The notes: generated by a model from the sequence alone, not told the origin. Counted from the stretch's first letter, positions 1-7,835 are shown. The stretch is DNA of 64,000 nt from an uncultured Pseudodesulfovibrio sp. (GCF_963664965.1 NZ_OY761823.1:816001-880000), one strand, 5' to 3'. Numbers and translations: made by a program.

Positions 1-256
1 GTACAAATGGTCCGCCTCCCGGCTTGTGAGCCAAATGCTGGACAATGCGAGCAAGAGTCCAGAAGTTGGCAAGAGCAATGACTGCCCCAGCCGCGTAAGC
101 GAGAGACCACCGGGAAAAAAGTGTTACCAGCCCGATCACTAGAGAGGTCCCCAGCGACACGTAAATCTGATTGCGAACGAGAACCCGGACGTCGGTCAAC
201 GCGAACCCGCTCTTGACGAGCATCCGCTCAACCGTCTGATTGATCCTGTTCAGCAC
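1..256 (-). CDS. atpI: ATP synthase subunit I (AtpI-like), cut by the window start
   Basis: Only about 85 N-terminal residues are visible because the frame runs off the left edge. They show the pattern of the small membrane protein encoded beside Fo genes: a short basic N-terminus (VLNRINQTVERMLVKSG), then two hydrophobic stretches (YVSLGTSLVIGLVTLF and YAAGAVIALANFW). AtpI-type proteins are thought to help c-ring assembly or cation handling. The proposed GTG at 256 follows a GGAGAAGAGA-like site and overlaps the end of atpZ by 29 bases; an ATG at 223 is the alternative. The a and c subunit genes are expected further left, outside the window. Confidence 0.7.
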   Translation of the reverse strand, partial: MLNRINQTVERMLVKSGFALTDVRVLVRNQIYVSLGTSLVIGLVTLFSRWSLAYAAGAVIALANFWTLARIVQHLAHKPGGGPFV

Positions 257-530
257 TCTCTTCTCCGTCCTGTTTCAAAGAACCGTGTTGCTTCTTGGCT
301 TCTTCCCGTCTCTGGAGTTTTCTGAAGTCTTCAATAACCATCTTGAACCCGGCAACGATCCCCAAAAAGAAGAAGATCATTATGAGCCAGGGCTTGGTTC
401 CGAAGTAGTCGTCCAGAAAATACCCGAAAGTCAGCCCGACGACAGTGGCGGACACAATGTGCAGCCCCATCGTACTGGCGGTGCCCCCGACCTGTACGAT
501 ATTCGTCCATTTGCCGTCTTTAAAGAACAT
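228..530 (-). CDS. atpZ: AtpZ/AtpI family membrane protein
   Basis: Small protein of about 100 residues with two transmembrane segments (GLHIVSATVVGLTFGYFL and LIMIFFFLGIVAGFKMV) separated by the short loop DDYFGTKPW, then a charged tail. This is the AtpZ-type layout (glycine and charged residues in the helices) found at the head of Fo loci; such proteins have been linked to Mg or Ca transport and ATP synthase assembly. I prefer the ATG at 530, which is preceded by CAGGGTGCGAAC. A GTG at 557 in the same frame would add nine residues. It lies upstream of, and overlaps, the next gene, so the two are probably cotranscribed. Confidence 0.75.
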   Translation of the reverse strand: MFFKDGKWTNIVQVGGTASTMGLHIVSATVVGLTFGYFLDDYFGTKPWLIMIFFFLGIVAGFKMVIEDFRKLQRREEAKKQHGSLKQDGEESAEQDQSDG

Positions 531-620
531 GTTCGCACCCTGTGATGTTGTTTTCACGACATGCCCGGAAGGCCTTTCAGCTTAAAAAGCTATTCGTGCA
601 ATCATTCACAAGTTGTGGAT

Positions 621-649
621 GAGTAGCACACCGCGCCTTTTCCCGTCAA
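621..649 (-). promoter_or_regulatory. weak candidate promoter for atpZ-atpI
   Basis: On the minus strand TTGACG (649-644) is followed after 17 bases by CTACTC (626-621). The -35 element is good and the -10 poor. It lies about 90 bases upstream of the atpZ start in an otherwise gene-free, AT-richer stretch (558-760) in which nothing else was recognised. Confidence 0.25.
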
Positions 650-760
650 TGCGTTTTTCCTGAAAACAACTCCTTTTTTCCAAAAGTTTTATTCGTGTCC
701 ATCTCTTGTTTAAATCCCGTTATAATCAGAACTTAGAGCAAAGTGAAGAGGCGTCGCCCA

Positions 761-788
761 GAAAAAGGGAGACGTATTCGCCTCCCTT
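761..788 (-). terminator. intrinsic terminator of the DUF3426 gene
   Basis: Read on the minus strand, AAGGGAG (788-782) and CTCCCTT (771-765) form a stem around a 10-base loop, and the stem runs into a T tract (766-761). It begins about 20 bases after the stop at 809. Confidence 0.7.
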
Positions 789-808
789 GAATTCGTTTGC
801 CTGCGGGC

Positions 809-2047
809 TTATTTGGGGTCGCCCACATCAACCACTTTGACCAGGAATTCCTTGACCCCTGTCGGCGGCTGGAAGAACACGGCCATGAAAGGCGTCGAAG
901 CTCCCGGCCTGATGAAGGTGTTGTTGGAAAGAATCCCGACCTCGCTGGCCAGTCCGTCCTTTATTTCGCCTTCCGTCTGAACCTGAAGCTGGAACTGGGA
1001 CAGAACATTGCCGCACATGAAAGCCTGTGAGGTGAGCACGTTGCCGGTCTTGTCGTAGAGGATGACCTCGACCTTGATGCGTTCCTTGGGCGCGGCGAAC
1101 TTGTTGACCGCCTTGCCCTCGACAACGAACAGGTTGCCGGTCTTCTCATTGGCCACATAGTACTGCTTGACGTTCTTCAGCTCGATTTTGCGGACGCGGT
1201 CTGCCGGGGATTCGCCCGGAGGCGTTTCTTCGCTGCCGCCGGTTTCCTCCATGAACATCTTGCCGATGTAGGGCACGTTCTGGAAGTAGGAACCCATATC
1301 AAGGCCGAACCACGTCCATGCCTTGAGGTAGATTCCCGCACCGATCAGCAGGGCTATGACCAGAAGGATGATAAGGCAACCGAGCGATTTGCGGCTTCGG
1401 GGCTCCTCGTCGTCATCCTCATCGTCATCAAGGCTGAAATCGTCGTCATATTCTTCGTCTTCTTCTTCGTCTTCGTCGTCTTCGGTCTCGTCCCCTTCGT
1501 CATCAAAGAGGTCGCTGTCGTCGTCGCCGGATTCGTCGAAAAGATCATCTGTATCGGAAGTTTCTTCGTCTTCCTTGTCTTCATCGTCGAAGAGGGAATC
1601 CTCGTCGTCGCCGAAAAGGGAGTCCACATCGTCACGGGAAGCGCTTTCGTCTTCGCCGGAGGGCGTGGGAGCCGGTTCGGGGTCAGGGGTCTCGTCCGTG
1701 TCGTCGAAGAGATCATCCATACCCGGCATGTCTTCGTCCGGCTCGGTGGGAACGAGTGACTCGTCTTCCGGTGAGGCTTCTTCTTCGGGAGTCTCGTCGG
1801 CAGGTTTTTCGCCACCGGCTGCGACTTCGTCAAAAGTTTCGTCGAAATCATTGCCCGCCTGGGTGTCCGGTGCGGCCTGGGATTCTTCTTCCAGCAGGTT
1901 TTCGACCTCGTCTTCCGGTGATGCCGGAGGAGCTTCGGCCTTGAAGACGTGGGCGCATTTGGAGCATTTGACCTTGGCTCCGCCCGCCGGGATCTTGTCG
2001 TCGGGCAGATTGTACCTGGTCTGGCAGTTCGGGCAGGTGACGATCAT
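809..2047 (-). CDS. zinc-ribbon and DUF3426 membrane protein with acidic linker
   Basis: 412 residues in three parts. Residues 1-35 form an MJ0042-type zinc ribbon with CPNC at 5-8 and CSKC at 28-31. Residues of roughly 40-215 are extremely rich in Asp, Glu and Ser. A transmembrane helix (about 222-243, LGCLIILLVIALLIGAGIYL) precedes a C-terminal DUF3426 domain. The order implies a cytoplasmic zinc ribbon on an acidic tether and a periplasmic DUF3426 domain. DUF3426 proteins with this ribbon are common in proteobacteria but their function is not known. It lies 23 bases downstream of hpt on the same strand and is followed by a terminator. Confidence 0.75.
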   Translation of the reverse strand: MIVTCPNCQTRYNLPDDKIPAGGAKVKCSKCAHVFKAEAPPASPEDEVENLLEEESQAAPDTQAGNDFDETFDEVAAGGEKPADETPEEEASPEDESLVPTEPDEDMPGMDDLFDDTDETPDPEPAPTPSGEDESASRDDVDSLFGDDEDSLFDDEDKEDEETSDTDDLFDESGDDDSDLFDDEGDETEDDEDEEEDEEYDDDFSLDDDEDDDEEPRSRKSLGCLIILLVIALLIGAGIYLKAWTWFGLDMGSYFQNVPYIGKMFMEETGGSEETPPGESPADRVRKIELKNVKQYYVANEKTGNLFVVEGKAVNKFAAPKERIKVEVILYDKTGNVLTSQAFMCGNVLSQFQLQVQTEGEIKDGLASEVGILSNNTFIRPGASTPFMAVFFQPPTGVKEFLVKVVDVGDPK

Positions 2048-2070
2048 ATGGTTTTCTCCGGGTAGCGGTC

Positions 2071-2598
2071 TTATTCAGTGGACAGTTCGTAAATGCCATC
2101 CAGTTCGCGATAGCGTTCGGCATAGTCAAGGCCATAGCCGACAATGAAGCCGTCGTTCAGCTTGAAGCCTGCGAAATCCACTGTGATTTTCTTCTCACGC
2201 CTTTCATGCTTATCAATAAGCGCGCAGATTTTCAAACTCTTCGGATTTCTTCTGCGAAGAACATGCAGGAGAAAATCCATGGAGTGTCCGGTATCCACGA
2301 TATCCTCGATGACGAGTACGTCTTTTCCTTCGATGGAAATTTCGAGGTCCTTGGAAAAGACAATGTCTTCGCCCCGGGATGTGGCGGTGCCGTAGCTCGC
2401 CAGCCGGACGAAATCGACTTCGATGTCGCGGTCTATTTTTCGGATGACATCGGAGAAGAACAGGAACGCGCCTTTGAGTACGCAGATGCAGACCAGAGGT
2501 TCGTCGCCTTCGTAGCTGGCAGCTACCTCTTTTCCGAGTTCTTTCACGCGCTCGGCAAGCTGCTCGGCGGTGATGAAGGGTGTCAGTTTATGTGCCAT
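2071..2598 (-). CDS. hpt: hypoxanthine phosphoribosyltransferase
   Basis: 175 residues, the normal length for a bacterial Hpt. The PRPP-binding signature VLVIEDIVDTGHS is at about residues 94-106, and an LKGAF turn near 41-45 supplies the pyrophosphate loop. The enzyme salvages hypoxanthine (and often guanine) to the nucleoside monophosphate using PRPP, in the cytoplasm. The ATG at 2598 gives the usual N-terminus. It is spaced tightly between the GNAT gene and the DUF3426 gene on the same strand. Confidence 0.92.
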   Translation of the reverse strand: MAHKLTPFITAEQLAERVKELGKEVAASYEGDEPLVCICVLKGAFLFFSDVIRKIDRDIEVDFVRLASYGTATSRGEDIVFSKDLEISIEGKDVLVIEDIVDTGHSMDFLLHVLRRRNPKSLKICALIDKHERREKKITVDFAGFKLNDGFIVGYGLDYAERYRELDGIYELSTE

Positions 2599-2622
2599 AT
2601 CTTAAATAGTTTGTTTGAAGGG

Positions 2623-3081
2623 TTACAGCGCCATCACCATGGCGACCTCGTTACAGAGGTCCGGGAAGCGCGGGCAATTGAGGCAGTCGGCGAACACCTT
2701 CTGGTTCAAGGCGTTCATCTCCTCGTTCACAAAGCCCAGATGGGCGAAGAATTCCGTCTGCACGGTAAGGGTATATACTTTAAATATACCCAGTGTCACG
2801 GCTTCGCTCAGGCAGGCATCGACCAGCTTGCGGCCGAGTCCTTTGCCCCGGTGTTCCGGGAGCACGACCAGCGAACGGATTTCCGCGAGGTTTTCCCAGA
2901 TGATGTTCAGGGCGCAACAGCCGGTTACATTGTCGTTCTCGTCCGTAGTCACGTAGAAGTCGCGCAGGTGCGAGTACAACTGGCTGTATGAGCGCGGCAG
3001 GACCAGTCCGTCGTGCTCTTCCTGATGGATGAGCAGCCTATGGATGATCTTGACGTCTTCGATGCGGGCTTTTCTGATCAT
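2623..3081 (-). CDS. GNAT N-acetyltransferase, possibly short ArgA-type N-acetylglutamate synthase
   Basis: 152 residues of GNAT fold. The acetyl-CoA loop is in motif A at about 71-86 (LVVLPEHRGKGLGRKL), followed by the FFAHLGF strand-helix segment. The C-terminus carries a cysteine cluster, KVFADCLNCPRFPDLC, which resembles that of short stand-alone N-acetylglutamate synthases, the first step of arginine synthesis. The family assignment is firm; the substrate is inferred from this resemblance only. It lies between the TlpA-like gene (10 bases upstream) and hpt. Confidence 0.75.
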   Translation of the reverse strand: MIRKARIEDVKIIHRLLIHQEEHDGLVLPRSYSQLYSHLRDFYVTTDENDNVTGCCALNIIWENLAEIRSLVVLPEHRGKGLGRKLVDACLSEAVTLGIFKVYTLTVQTEFFAHLGFVNEEMNALNQKVFADCLNCPRFPDLCNEVAMVMAL

Positions 3082-3091
3082 GTCTATACGT

Positions 3092-3598
3092 CTATTTCAG
3101 CATTCCGCCGACCATGCGCTCGAGCATGGCATGAGGGAACACTCCGGGTTGATTGAAGACCAGTTTCCCGGTCGTGTCGAAAATGAGTAGGGTGGGGATG
3201 GCCTCCACACCGAATTTCCGGCCAAGGGCTTCGTCACCGTGATAGACGGGTAAGTCAAGCTTTTTTCCGGAGAAAAACTTTTTCAGGGCCTGTGCATCCT
3301 CGTCCAGAGAGATGGCCATGATGTTGACCCTGTCGCCGTGGGAGGCTTGCAGGGCCTCAAGTTCCGGGAGTTCCTGTTTGCAGGACGGGCACCATGTGGT
3401 CCACATCAGAGCCAGGGTCGGCTTGTCTGCGTTTTTTGCCAGGAAGGATTCAAGGTCGGCTACACTCATGGCAGGAAAGCCGCTGGCCGTTACAGGGCCA
3501 CCGTTGTCGGATGCGGCTTCGGGTTCGCCCGAACCCGAGCAGGCCATGAGAATCAGGGCTACTGTCAACAGCGTGGCAAGACGCCTGAAAGTCTTCAT
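3092..3598 (-). CDS. TlpA-like thioredoxin-fold lipoprotein
   Basis: 168 residues. The N-terminus is a lipoprotein signal with lipobox cysteine at residue 20 (LILMAC), so the protein is probably anchored in the envelope facing the periplasm. A thioredoxin fold follows with the redox motif WCPSC (Cys70 and Cys73) and a cis-Pro region (VEAIPTLLIFD). TlpA/ResA-like proteins reduce disulfides in exported proteins, including apocytochromes. That role would suit an organism with c-type cytochromes, but no partner gene lies beside it. Confidence 0.85.
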   Translation of the reverse strand: MKTFRRLATLLTVALILMACSGSGEPEAASDNGGPVTASGFPAMSVADLESFLAKNADKPTLALMWTTWCPSCKQELPELEALQASHGDRVNIMAISLDEDAQALKKFFSGKKLDLPVYHGDEALGRKFGVEAIPTLLIFDTTGKLVFNQPGVFPHAMLERMVGGMLK

Positions 3599-3731
3599 AT
3601 GTCACCTCGTATTTTCATCCGGGCACCCTAACAGAGTTGCAGGGCAAATAAAAGCATGTGCAGGTGAAGTCGGGAGGTGGTGGCGGGGGGGGTAATGGAG
3701 GTTTTGTGAGTCTTTAGGAAAAGACAAAAGA

Positions 3732-3967
3732 GGAAAGGCGGAAATCCAGTCGCTTTCGCTCCCTCCATGTCCTACGCGGACGGCGGTCCTTTCTTGGCTG
3801 GGCCGGCCCAAGAAAGGACCAAAGAAACCCGGCTTTCGCTTGGTTTACCCGCCGGACTCTCACCGATCCAAGAATCTGATCCAAACAAGCTGCTCCCGAA
3901 TCAAGTCGCCGAAGCGGCTCCGTGATTCGAAAAAGCCGCAGCCATTGTTTGGTCAGCTTCTAGGGTC
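3732..3967. repeat. left arm of large imperfect inverted repeat
   Basis: This stretch is the reverse complement, with gaps and mismatches, of 4108-4348. Matching blocks in the same order include GAAATCCAGTCGCTTTCGCT, CCAAGAATCTGATC, GCTCCCGAATC, CGGCTCCG and GTCAGCTTCTAGG. There is no convincing gene inside. The region 3599-4404 carries only this repeat pair, an internal hairpin and the spacer. It directly precedes the truncated Rhs gene. Confidence 0.75.
3785..3820. repeat. 13-bp-stem hairpin inside the left repeat arm
   Basis: GGTCCTTTCTTGG and CCAAGAAAGGACC are perfect inverted copies around a 10-base GC-rich centre. No T tract follows on either strand, so it is not an obvious terminator. 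The equivalent place in the right arm has a different purine/pyrimidine-rich hairpin around 4255-4290. Confidence 0.65.
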
Positions 3968-4107
3968 GGTGAGGTCTGATTGGCTCGCCCTCACCGTCGG
4001 CTGTCGAGCTGTCTGGAAGGCAAGTGCGGTCCCGGAAATCCGATTTTTGCTTCCCTGCTTGCCTTTTATGTTTGCTCCACACGAAGGCCTAGATTAGCCC
4101 TTAGCTT

Positions 4108-4348
4108 CGGAGCCTAGAAGCTGACAAAACGGAAGCCGCGGCTCTATCGAATCCGGAGCCGTCCCCGGCGACTGGATTCGGGAGCGGCCCGGTTTGATCA
4201 GATTCTTGGTTCCGAAGATACGAGGCGGAGAAGCTCAGACCAAAAGCAGTTTCTTTCGTTCTTTCTTTTCTGCTTTGGAAAAAGAAAGAACCCCGCCGGG
4301 AGGGCATGGAAGGAGCGAAAGCGACTGGATTTCTGCATTTTGCCTTTC
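4108..4348. repeat. right arm of large imperfect inverted repeat
   Basis: Partner of 3732-3967 in opposite orientation, separated from it by about 140 bases. It ends about 60 bases before recognisable Rhs core coding sequence begins, so the Rhs fragment appears fused to the repeat. Confidence 0.75.
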
Positions 4349-4404
4349 CTGCCTTTCTCACCCCCATGTCAACCCTCCAAGTTATGCTTTTTTTGCCCGT
4401 TTTC

Positions 4405-5489
4405 ATCTTGCCCCGGACTACCGCCTGCTCGGCGTCACCCTGCCGGACGGTCGCGAGATTGAATACGAGCACAACAAGGACGGCCTGCCGGTCGCCAAAA
4501 AAATCAATGGCCGCGTAACCGCCCGTTACGCTTGGAAAGACTTCATCCGTCTCGCCTCATTTCATGACGGTGAGTATGAATTTCACTTCATCTACGAAAA
4601 GGGCGAACGCCTGCCGCACGCGGTGTGCGTCAACGGGCGGACGTTGACGCTTGAATACGATCAGGTCGGCACCCTGAAAGCGGTTGTCGGCGAAACCGGT
4701 AACGTGATACAGGCCATCCAGTACGACCCGTTCGGCAGACCGCTGTGGACGGACAACCCGGCCCTGAACATCCCCCTCGGCTTCGCAGGAGGACTGGAGG
4801 ACCCGGACACCGGCCTCGTCCGCTTTGGGTGGCGGGATTACGACCCGGACACCGGTCGTTGGACCGCCCTCGACCCGATAGGCGATGCGGGCGGAGACGA
4901 CGACTGGTACGGGTATTGTCTGGATGACCCAGTCAATATGATTGATCCTGCGGGGTTGATGGGCAGCAAACCGGAGGAGCCGGATGAAGGGGCTCTTTAC
5001 TCGGCGAACTGCGTACAGTGGCAGGCAAGTCCGGGAGCCTGTGAAAAATGCAGTGAACTCGACGGCAAGTATTTTGACAGTGAAAGCAATGCCCCGGATA
5101 AACCGCATCCGAACTGCAAATGTCAGTTAGTCGAATGCTTTTACGGGTCTGAATATACGGAATGGAAGGTGTCTGAAAAAGGTAAACCCGTCTACGACAT
5201 GCCGGATGTTGTTGTATTTCCGTTTGCTTTAAATGCAATAAAAATTTGGTGGACCATGACGATTATAGTGAAGGAGAAAAGAGAACGGACACTTTACAAA
5301 ATCTGTGGTGACAGAAAGGATAAGATCAAAACCCTCACGGAATATCGATCTCGCAAGGTTATTAAATCTTTGCAGTCTCAGGCCATCTGTATCAGTTCTG
5401 ACAACATCAGTTCCTGCAGCCGGTTTATGAGTACAAATCCGTGGGTTTGGGGCGACACCCGATATGGAGACATAAGGTCAACACACTAA
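4405..5489 (+). CDS. Rhs repeat-associated core with toxin tip, 5'-truncated
   Basis: The open frame runs from 4194, but Rhs-like sequence starts only at about 4405 (APDYRLLGVTLPDG). The beta-cocoon N-terminus, any PAAR or signal region and a good start codon are missing; the only initiator is a weak TTG at 4194. The hypervariable-junction core is intact: YDPFGRPLW, LGFAGGLEDPDTGL, RFGWRDYDPDTGRW, and the DPAGL cleavage motif. The tip of about 170 residues holds a Cys/His cluster (CEKCSELDGKYF ... PHPNCKC) similar to phage Mu F-like head proteins and some polymorphic toxins. It then has a hydrophobic stretch and ends with NPWVWGDT. Its stop overlaps the start of the candidate immunity gene (TAATG). 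The toxin activity is unknown. Confidence 0.7.
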
Positions 5490-6166
5490 TGCTGACTCAC
5501 TGTTTTAAATATATAATTATACCCCTGTGTTTACTTGTTTTGGGGAGCGTTTCTGCTCAGGCAGAATGCTCCCCTATGGGATTTCTTGGGCCGAAGCCGG
5601 GAACAATGCTCGTATTCAAAGATGCGGCTGCTCCCGGATGTGATGTGCGGATTGTCGGACTGGAGATGGATCATGGAGTTTTAAAGGTTGTAACCGCTAC
5701 CGACATCCCACCACAGATAAGTTCCTCTCTAGGGTATTCGTGTGGCTACTTCACACAGCTCTTTTATATTAAAGAGAACAAGATTATTCTTAAAGGACAA
5801 TCCGAATCAACGGTACTCGATCTTCAAAATACAGAGTGGAGCGAACAAACGATGTTGCGTGCGGGCTATTTTGAAGGAACTCCTGACTCTCAGCGCTCAT
5901 CTCCGATAAAAACAGAAGCTCATTACTCCATTGCCCACAGAAGCAGGGAAAAACTTTGTGGGAAAGAACGTGAAGTGATGGAAATTTCCCTCAGAGTCCA
6001 CACCGAAAGATTCGGAACTGCCGGGAGTTCAAACTATTTTTTTGTTTCAGGCCTTGGAATGATTGCTTTTGATTTGTCGAAGCTCACACAGATTCGGCAT
6101 CTTAACTCTATGGAACTGCAGCGCTTTAAAGAAGATCATGACAATTTTTTAAGAGAAAAACAGTAA
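5489..6166 (+). CDS. candidate secreted immunity protein 1 of the Rhs array
   Basis: The ATG at 5489 shares its A with the TAA stop of the Rhs gene, implying translational coupling. This start gives 225 residues with a clean Sec signal (YIIIPLCLLVLGSVSAQA). The mature part opens with GFLGPKPGTMLVF and later has LCGKEREVMEI and a GLGMIAFDL end. These blocks recur in the proteins at 6358 and 7062, so the three are paralogues. Position directly after an Rhs toxin tip suggests an immunity protein; the signal peptide implies protection on the periplasmic side. I do not recognise a named family. Confidence 0.6.
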   Translation: MLTHCFKYIIIPLCLLVLGSVSAQAECSPMGFLGPKPGTMLVFKDAAAPGCDVRIVGLEMDHGVLKVVTATDIPPQISSSLGYSCGYFTQLFYIKENKIILKGQSESTVLDLQNTEWSEQTMLRAGYFEGTPDSQRSSPIKTEAHYSIAHRSREKLCGKEREVMEISLRVHTERFGTAGSSNYFFVSGLGMIAFDLSKLTQIRHLNSMELQRFKEDHDNFLREKQ

Positions 6167-6167
6167 A

Positions 6168-6362
6168 ATCAGCCCCTATGGCCTTTCCGTTTCGCTGAAC
6201 AGCACTCCAATACTGGGGACAAAGCTTGAAGAAAAGACAGACAGACTTGTTGAGCATAAATACTCAACTGCCTACCGTACGATGGAAAGCCCGGAATACT
6301 GGTCAAACAACCCTTGGGTATGGGGGGATACCGGGCGCGGAAGGGTCCTTCCTTCGCATTAA
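6168..6362 (+). pseudogene. orphan Rhs C-terminal tip 2
   Basis: An open frame of about 65 codons directly follows immunity gene 1 and ends at TAA (6360-6362). It lacks a start and any Rhs core. Its last residues, SNNPWVWGDTGRG, match the end of the complete tip (STNPWVWGDTRYG), so this is a displaced toxin C-terminus. Its stop overlaps the beginning of the second immunity frame, the same linkage as in the intact pair. Confidence 0.65.
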
Positions 6363-6954
6363 AACTGCTGCTCGGCGGCTTGTTGCACTGCTTCTTCTTG
6401 TTTGTTTGACAATGATGCAGGCGCAAGTCGCCGCAGCGGATGTTTCGGCAAAAGATTTTCTCGGTCCTCTGCCCGGAGTGCGGTATTTTTACGAAGGCCC
6501 CGGCGGTGGAAAAATGGAACTGCGGGGATTGGCATGGGAGCAGGACGGCACACTGCTCTTGGAAGAACTCAATATATTCCCCATCGTCCCCAAACCCGAA
6601 TCACTCTGCGTCAATCTGCTCACCGGATTTTATGGCCTGAGCATTGCGAATAACTGTCTCTTGAAAAAAGGCTTTCCGCTGAATGGGGAGCGCGGTTTCA
6701 GTACTCTGCTTGATTTTGAAAAAAAAGTCTGGGGGAATCCGTTTAGAAGAGGCGACGGCCCTCTTATGAAAAGCCAATGCAGGGTGCTTTCGCGAACACA
6801 ACAGCATCTGTTTGGAAAAACGCGAACAGTTATTGAGGTCGGCGGCGACTACTGTCCTCCTAGTAAATACGCATCCGGCATAGGGATGATCGAATTTATC
6901 GGCTTTCACCTTGTCAATATTGAGGTGAAGGGAACTCCTGTCGCGGTTTACTGA
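6358..6954 (+). CDS. candidate secreted immunity protein 2 of the Rhs array
   Basis: About 198 residues with a Sec signal (ARRLVALLLLVCLTMM, cleavage near VAAA). The mature part has KDFLGPLPGVRYFY, LFGKTRTVIEV and GIGMIEF, matching immunity proteins 1 and 3. At the expected junction with the preceding tip there is only ATT (6358), overlapping the TAA. No ATG, GTG or TTG gives a clean signal peptide with a good ribosome site; a TTG at 6226 is in frame but far upstream, and ATGs at 6412 and 6415 would remove the signal. The gene is either weakly translated from a rare start or already silent. Confidence 0.55.
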   Translation: MKTAARRLVALLLLVCLTMMQAQVAAADVSAKDFLGPLPGVRYFYEGPGGGKMELRGLAWEQDGTLLLEELNIFPIVPKPESLCVNLLTGFYGLSIANNCLLKKGFPLNGERGFSTLLDFEKKVWGNPFRRGDGPLMKSQCRVLSRTQQHLFGKTRTVIEVGGDYCPPSKYASGIGMIEFIGFHLVNIEVKGTPVAVY

Positions 6955-7084
6955 ACATCCCCCTCGATTTCGTGAGAATATCGAGCAATTGAAAGAGGCT
7001 GGAATGATAGCCGATGGCAAGTTGTATGCAACGAATCCATGGACTGCCAAAGGAGGCTTTCATGATCCATATCCGGGTTCCTAG
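6951..7084 (+). pseudogene. orphan Rhs core scrap and C-terminal tip 3
   Basis: The first 16 bases (CTGAACATCCCCCTCG) are identical to Rhs core sequence at 4764. A different frame then reads a short tip containing FRENIEQLKEAGMIADG and ATNPWTAKGGFHDPY up to TAG at 7082-7084. The frame mismatch shows the fusion is not functional as it stands. The tip end overlaps the start of immunity frame 3 by 23 bases. Confidence 0.6.
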
Positions 7085-7693
7085 ACCTCTGTTTGTTTTT
7101 GCTTTGTTGTCGGTGCTGGTTGCCGGGACGGTGCGGGCAGAGTCTCTTCTGCCCGAAATGTTTTTGCCCGCCGAGGCGGGCAAAGTCGTCATCTTGGCCG
7201 ACAGCAGCGGCATGAAGAGAAGCTTTTTTGCATAAAGCGGGACAAGAACAAAGTGCTTATTGAGGAAGTTATATGCTGCTTTCAACCCGCCTCAAAAGAA
7301 GACCCGCCCGTTGAGATTAGTATACCGGGGTATAAGCTCTTACCGACTCCCAAAGAACCATGGAGTACCAAGGAACAATATACCCTTTCTGCCGATGGCT
7401 CCAGACTGGTGAGTGGGGCTTATTTCGGGGGAATCACCCTGCTCGATCTTGCCGGAGGCTCATGGACGGTGCCCATATTCTCAAGTCCCGGAATGCCGAA
7501 AACAGAGACGTGCAGGGCCGCTTCCTGGCAATCAGGGCCTTACTTCGGGAAAGAGCGAACCCTTGTCACTGTCGAATGCAACGCCTGTCTGGATGGCGAA
7601 ACAGTACATACGGAAACGTGGACACTGGCAACCGGAATAGGCTTTGTCGGCATGACTGACTTCAAGCTAATTTCAATTGAAACGACGCCTTAG
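7062..7693 (+). pseudogene. candidate secreted immunity protein 3, frameshifted
   Basis: The ATG at 7062 follows an AAAGGAGG-like site and starts a signal peptide (PLFVFALLSVLVAGTVRA). The frame stops at 7233-7235 after MKRSFFA. The next frame from 7226 continues the family pattern without a gap (FCIKRDKNKVLIEEVICCF ... YFGKERTLVTV ... GIGFVGMTDF). Restoring one T in the T6 run at 7224-7229 joins them into one protein of about 210 residues. So a single-base loss in a homopolymer breaks the gene, unless it is a sequencing error or slippage site. Confidence 0.65.
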
Positions 7694-7769
7694 CGTAGTA
7701 AAAACAAGCGAGTAAACTGAACCTCGGCAACTTTGTCGGAGTTCTTTTTATGAAACTGTAATCCGACCT

Positions 7770-7835
7770 CTGAACATCCCCCTCTGCTTCACAGGCGGAC
7801 TGGGGGATCCGGACCGCGGATTGGGGTGCTTGACG
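7770..7835 (+). repeat. displaced copy of Rhs core sequence
   Basis: CTGAACATCCCCCTC followed by codons for LNIPLCFTGGLGDPDRGL closely matches the core segment LNIPLGFAGGLEDPDTGL at 4764-4820. It stops after about 65 bases at the end of the convergent radical SAM gene and marks the right border of the island. Confidence 0.65.

Noticed and set aside
1356-2147. 263-residue serine-rich open frame on the plus strand
   Set aside because: It is the antisense of the acidic tract of the DUF3426 gene; the Asp/Glu codons read as Ser on the other strand.
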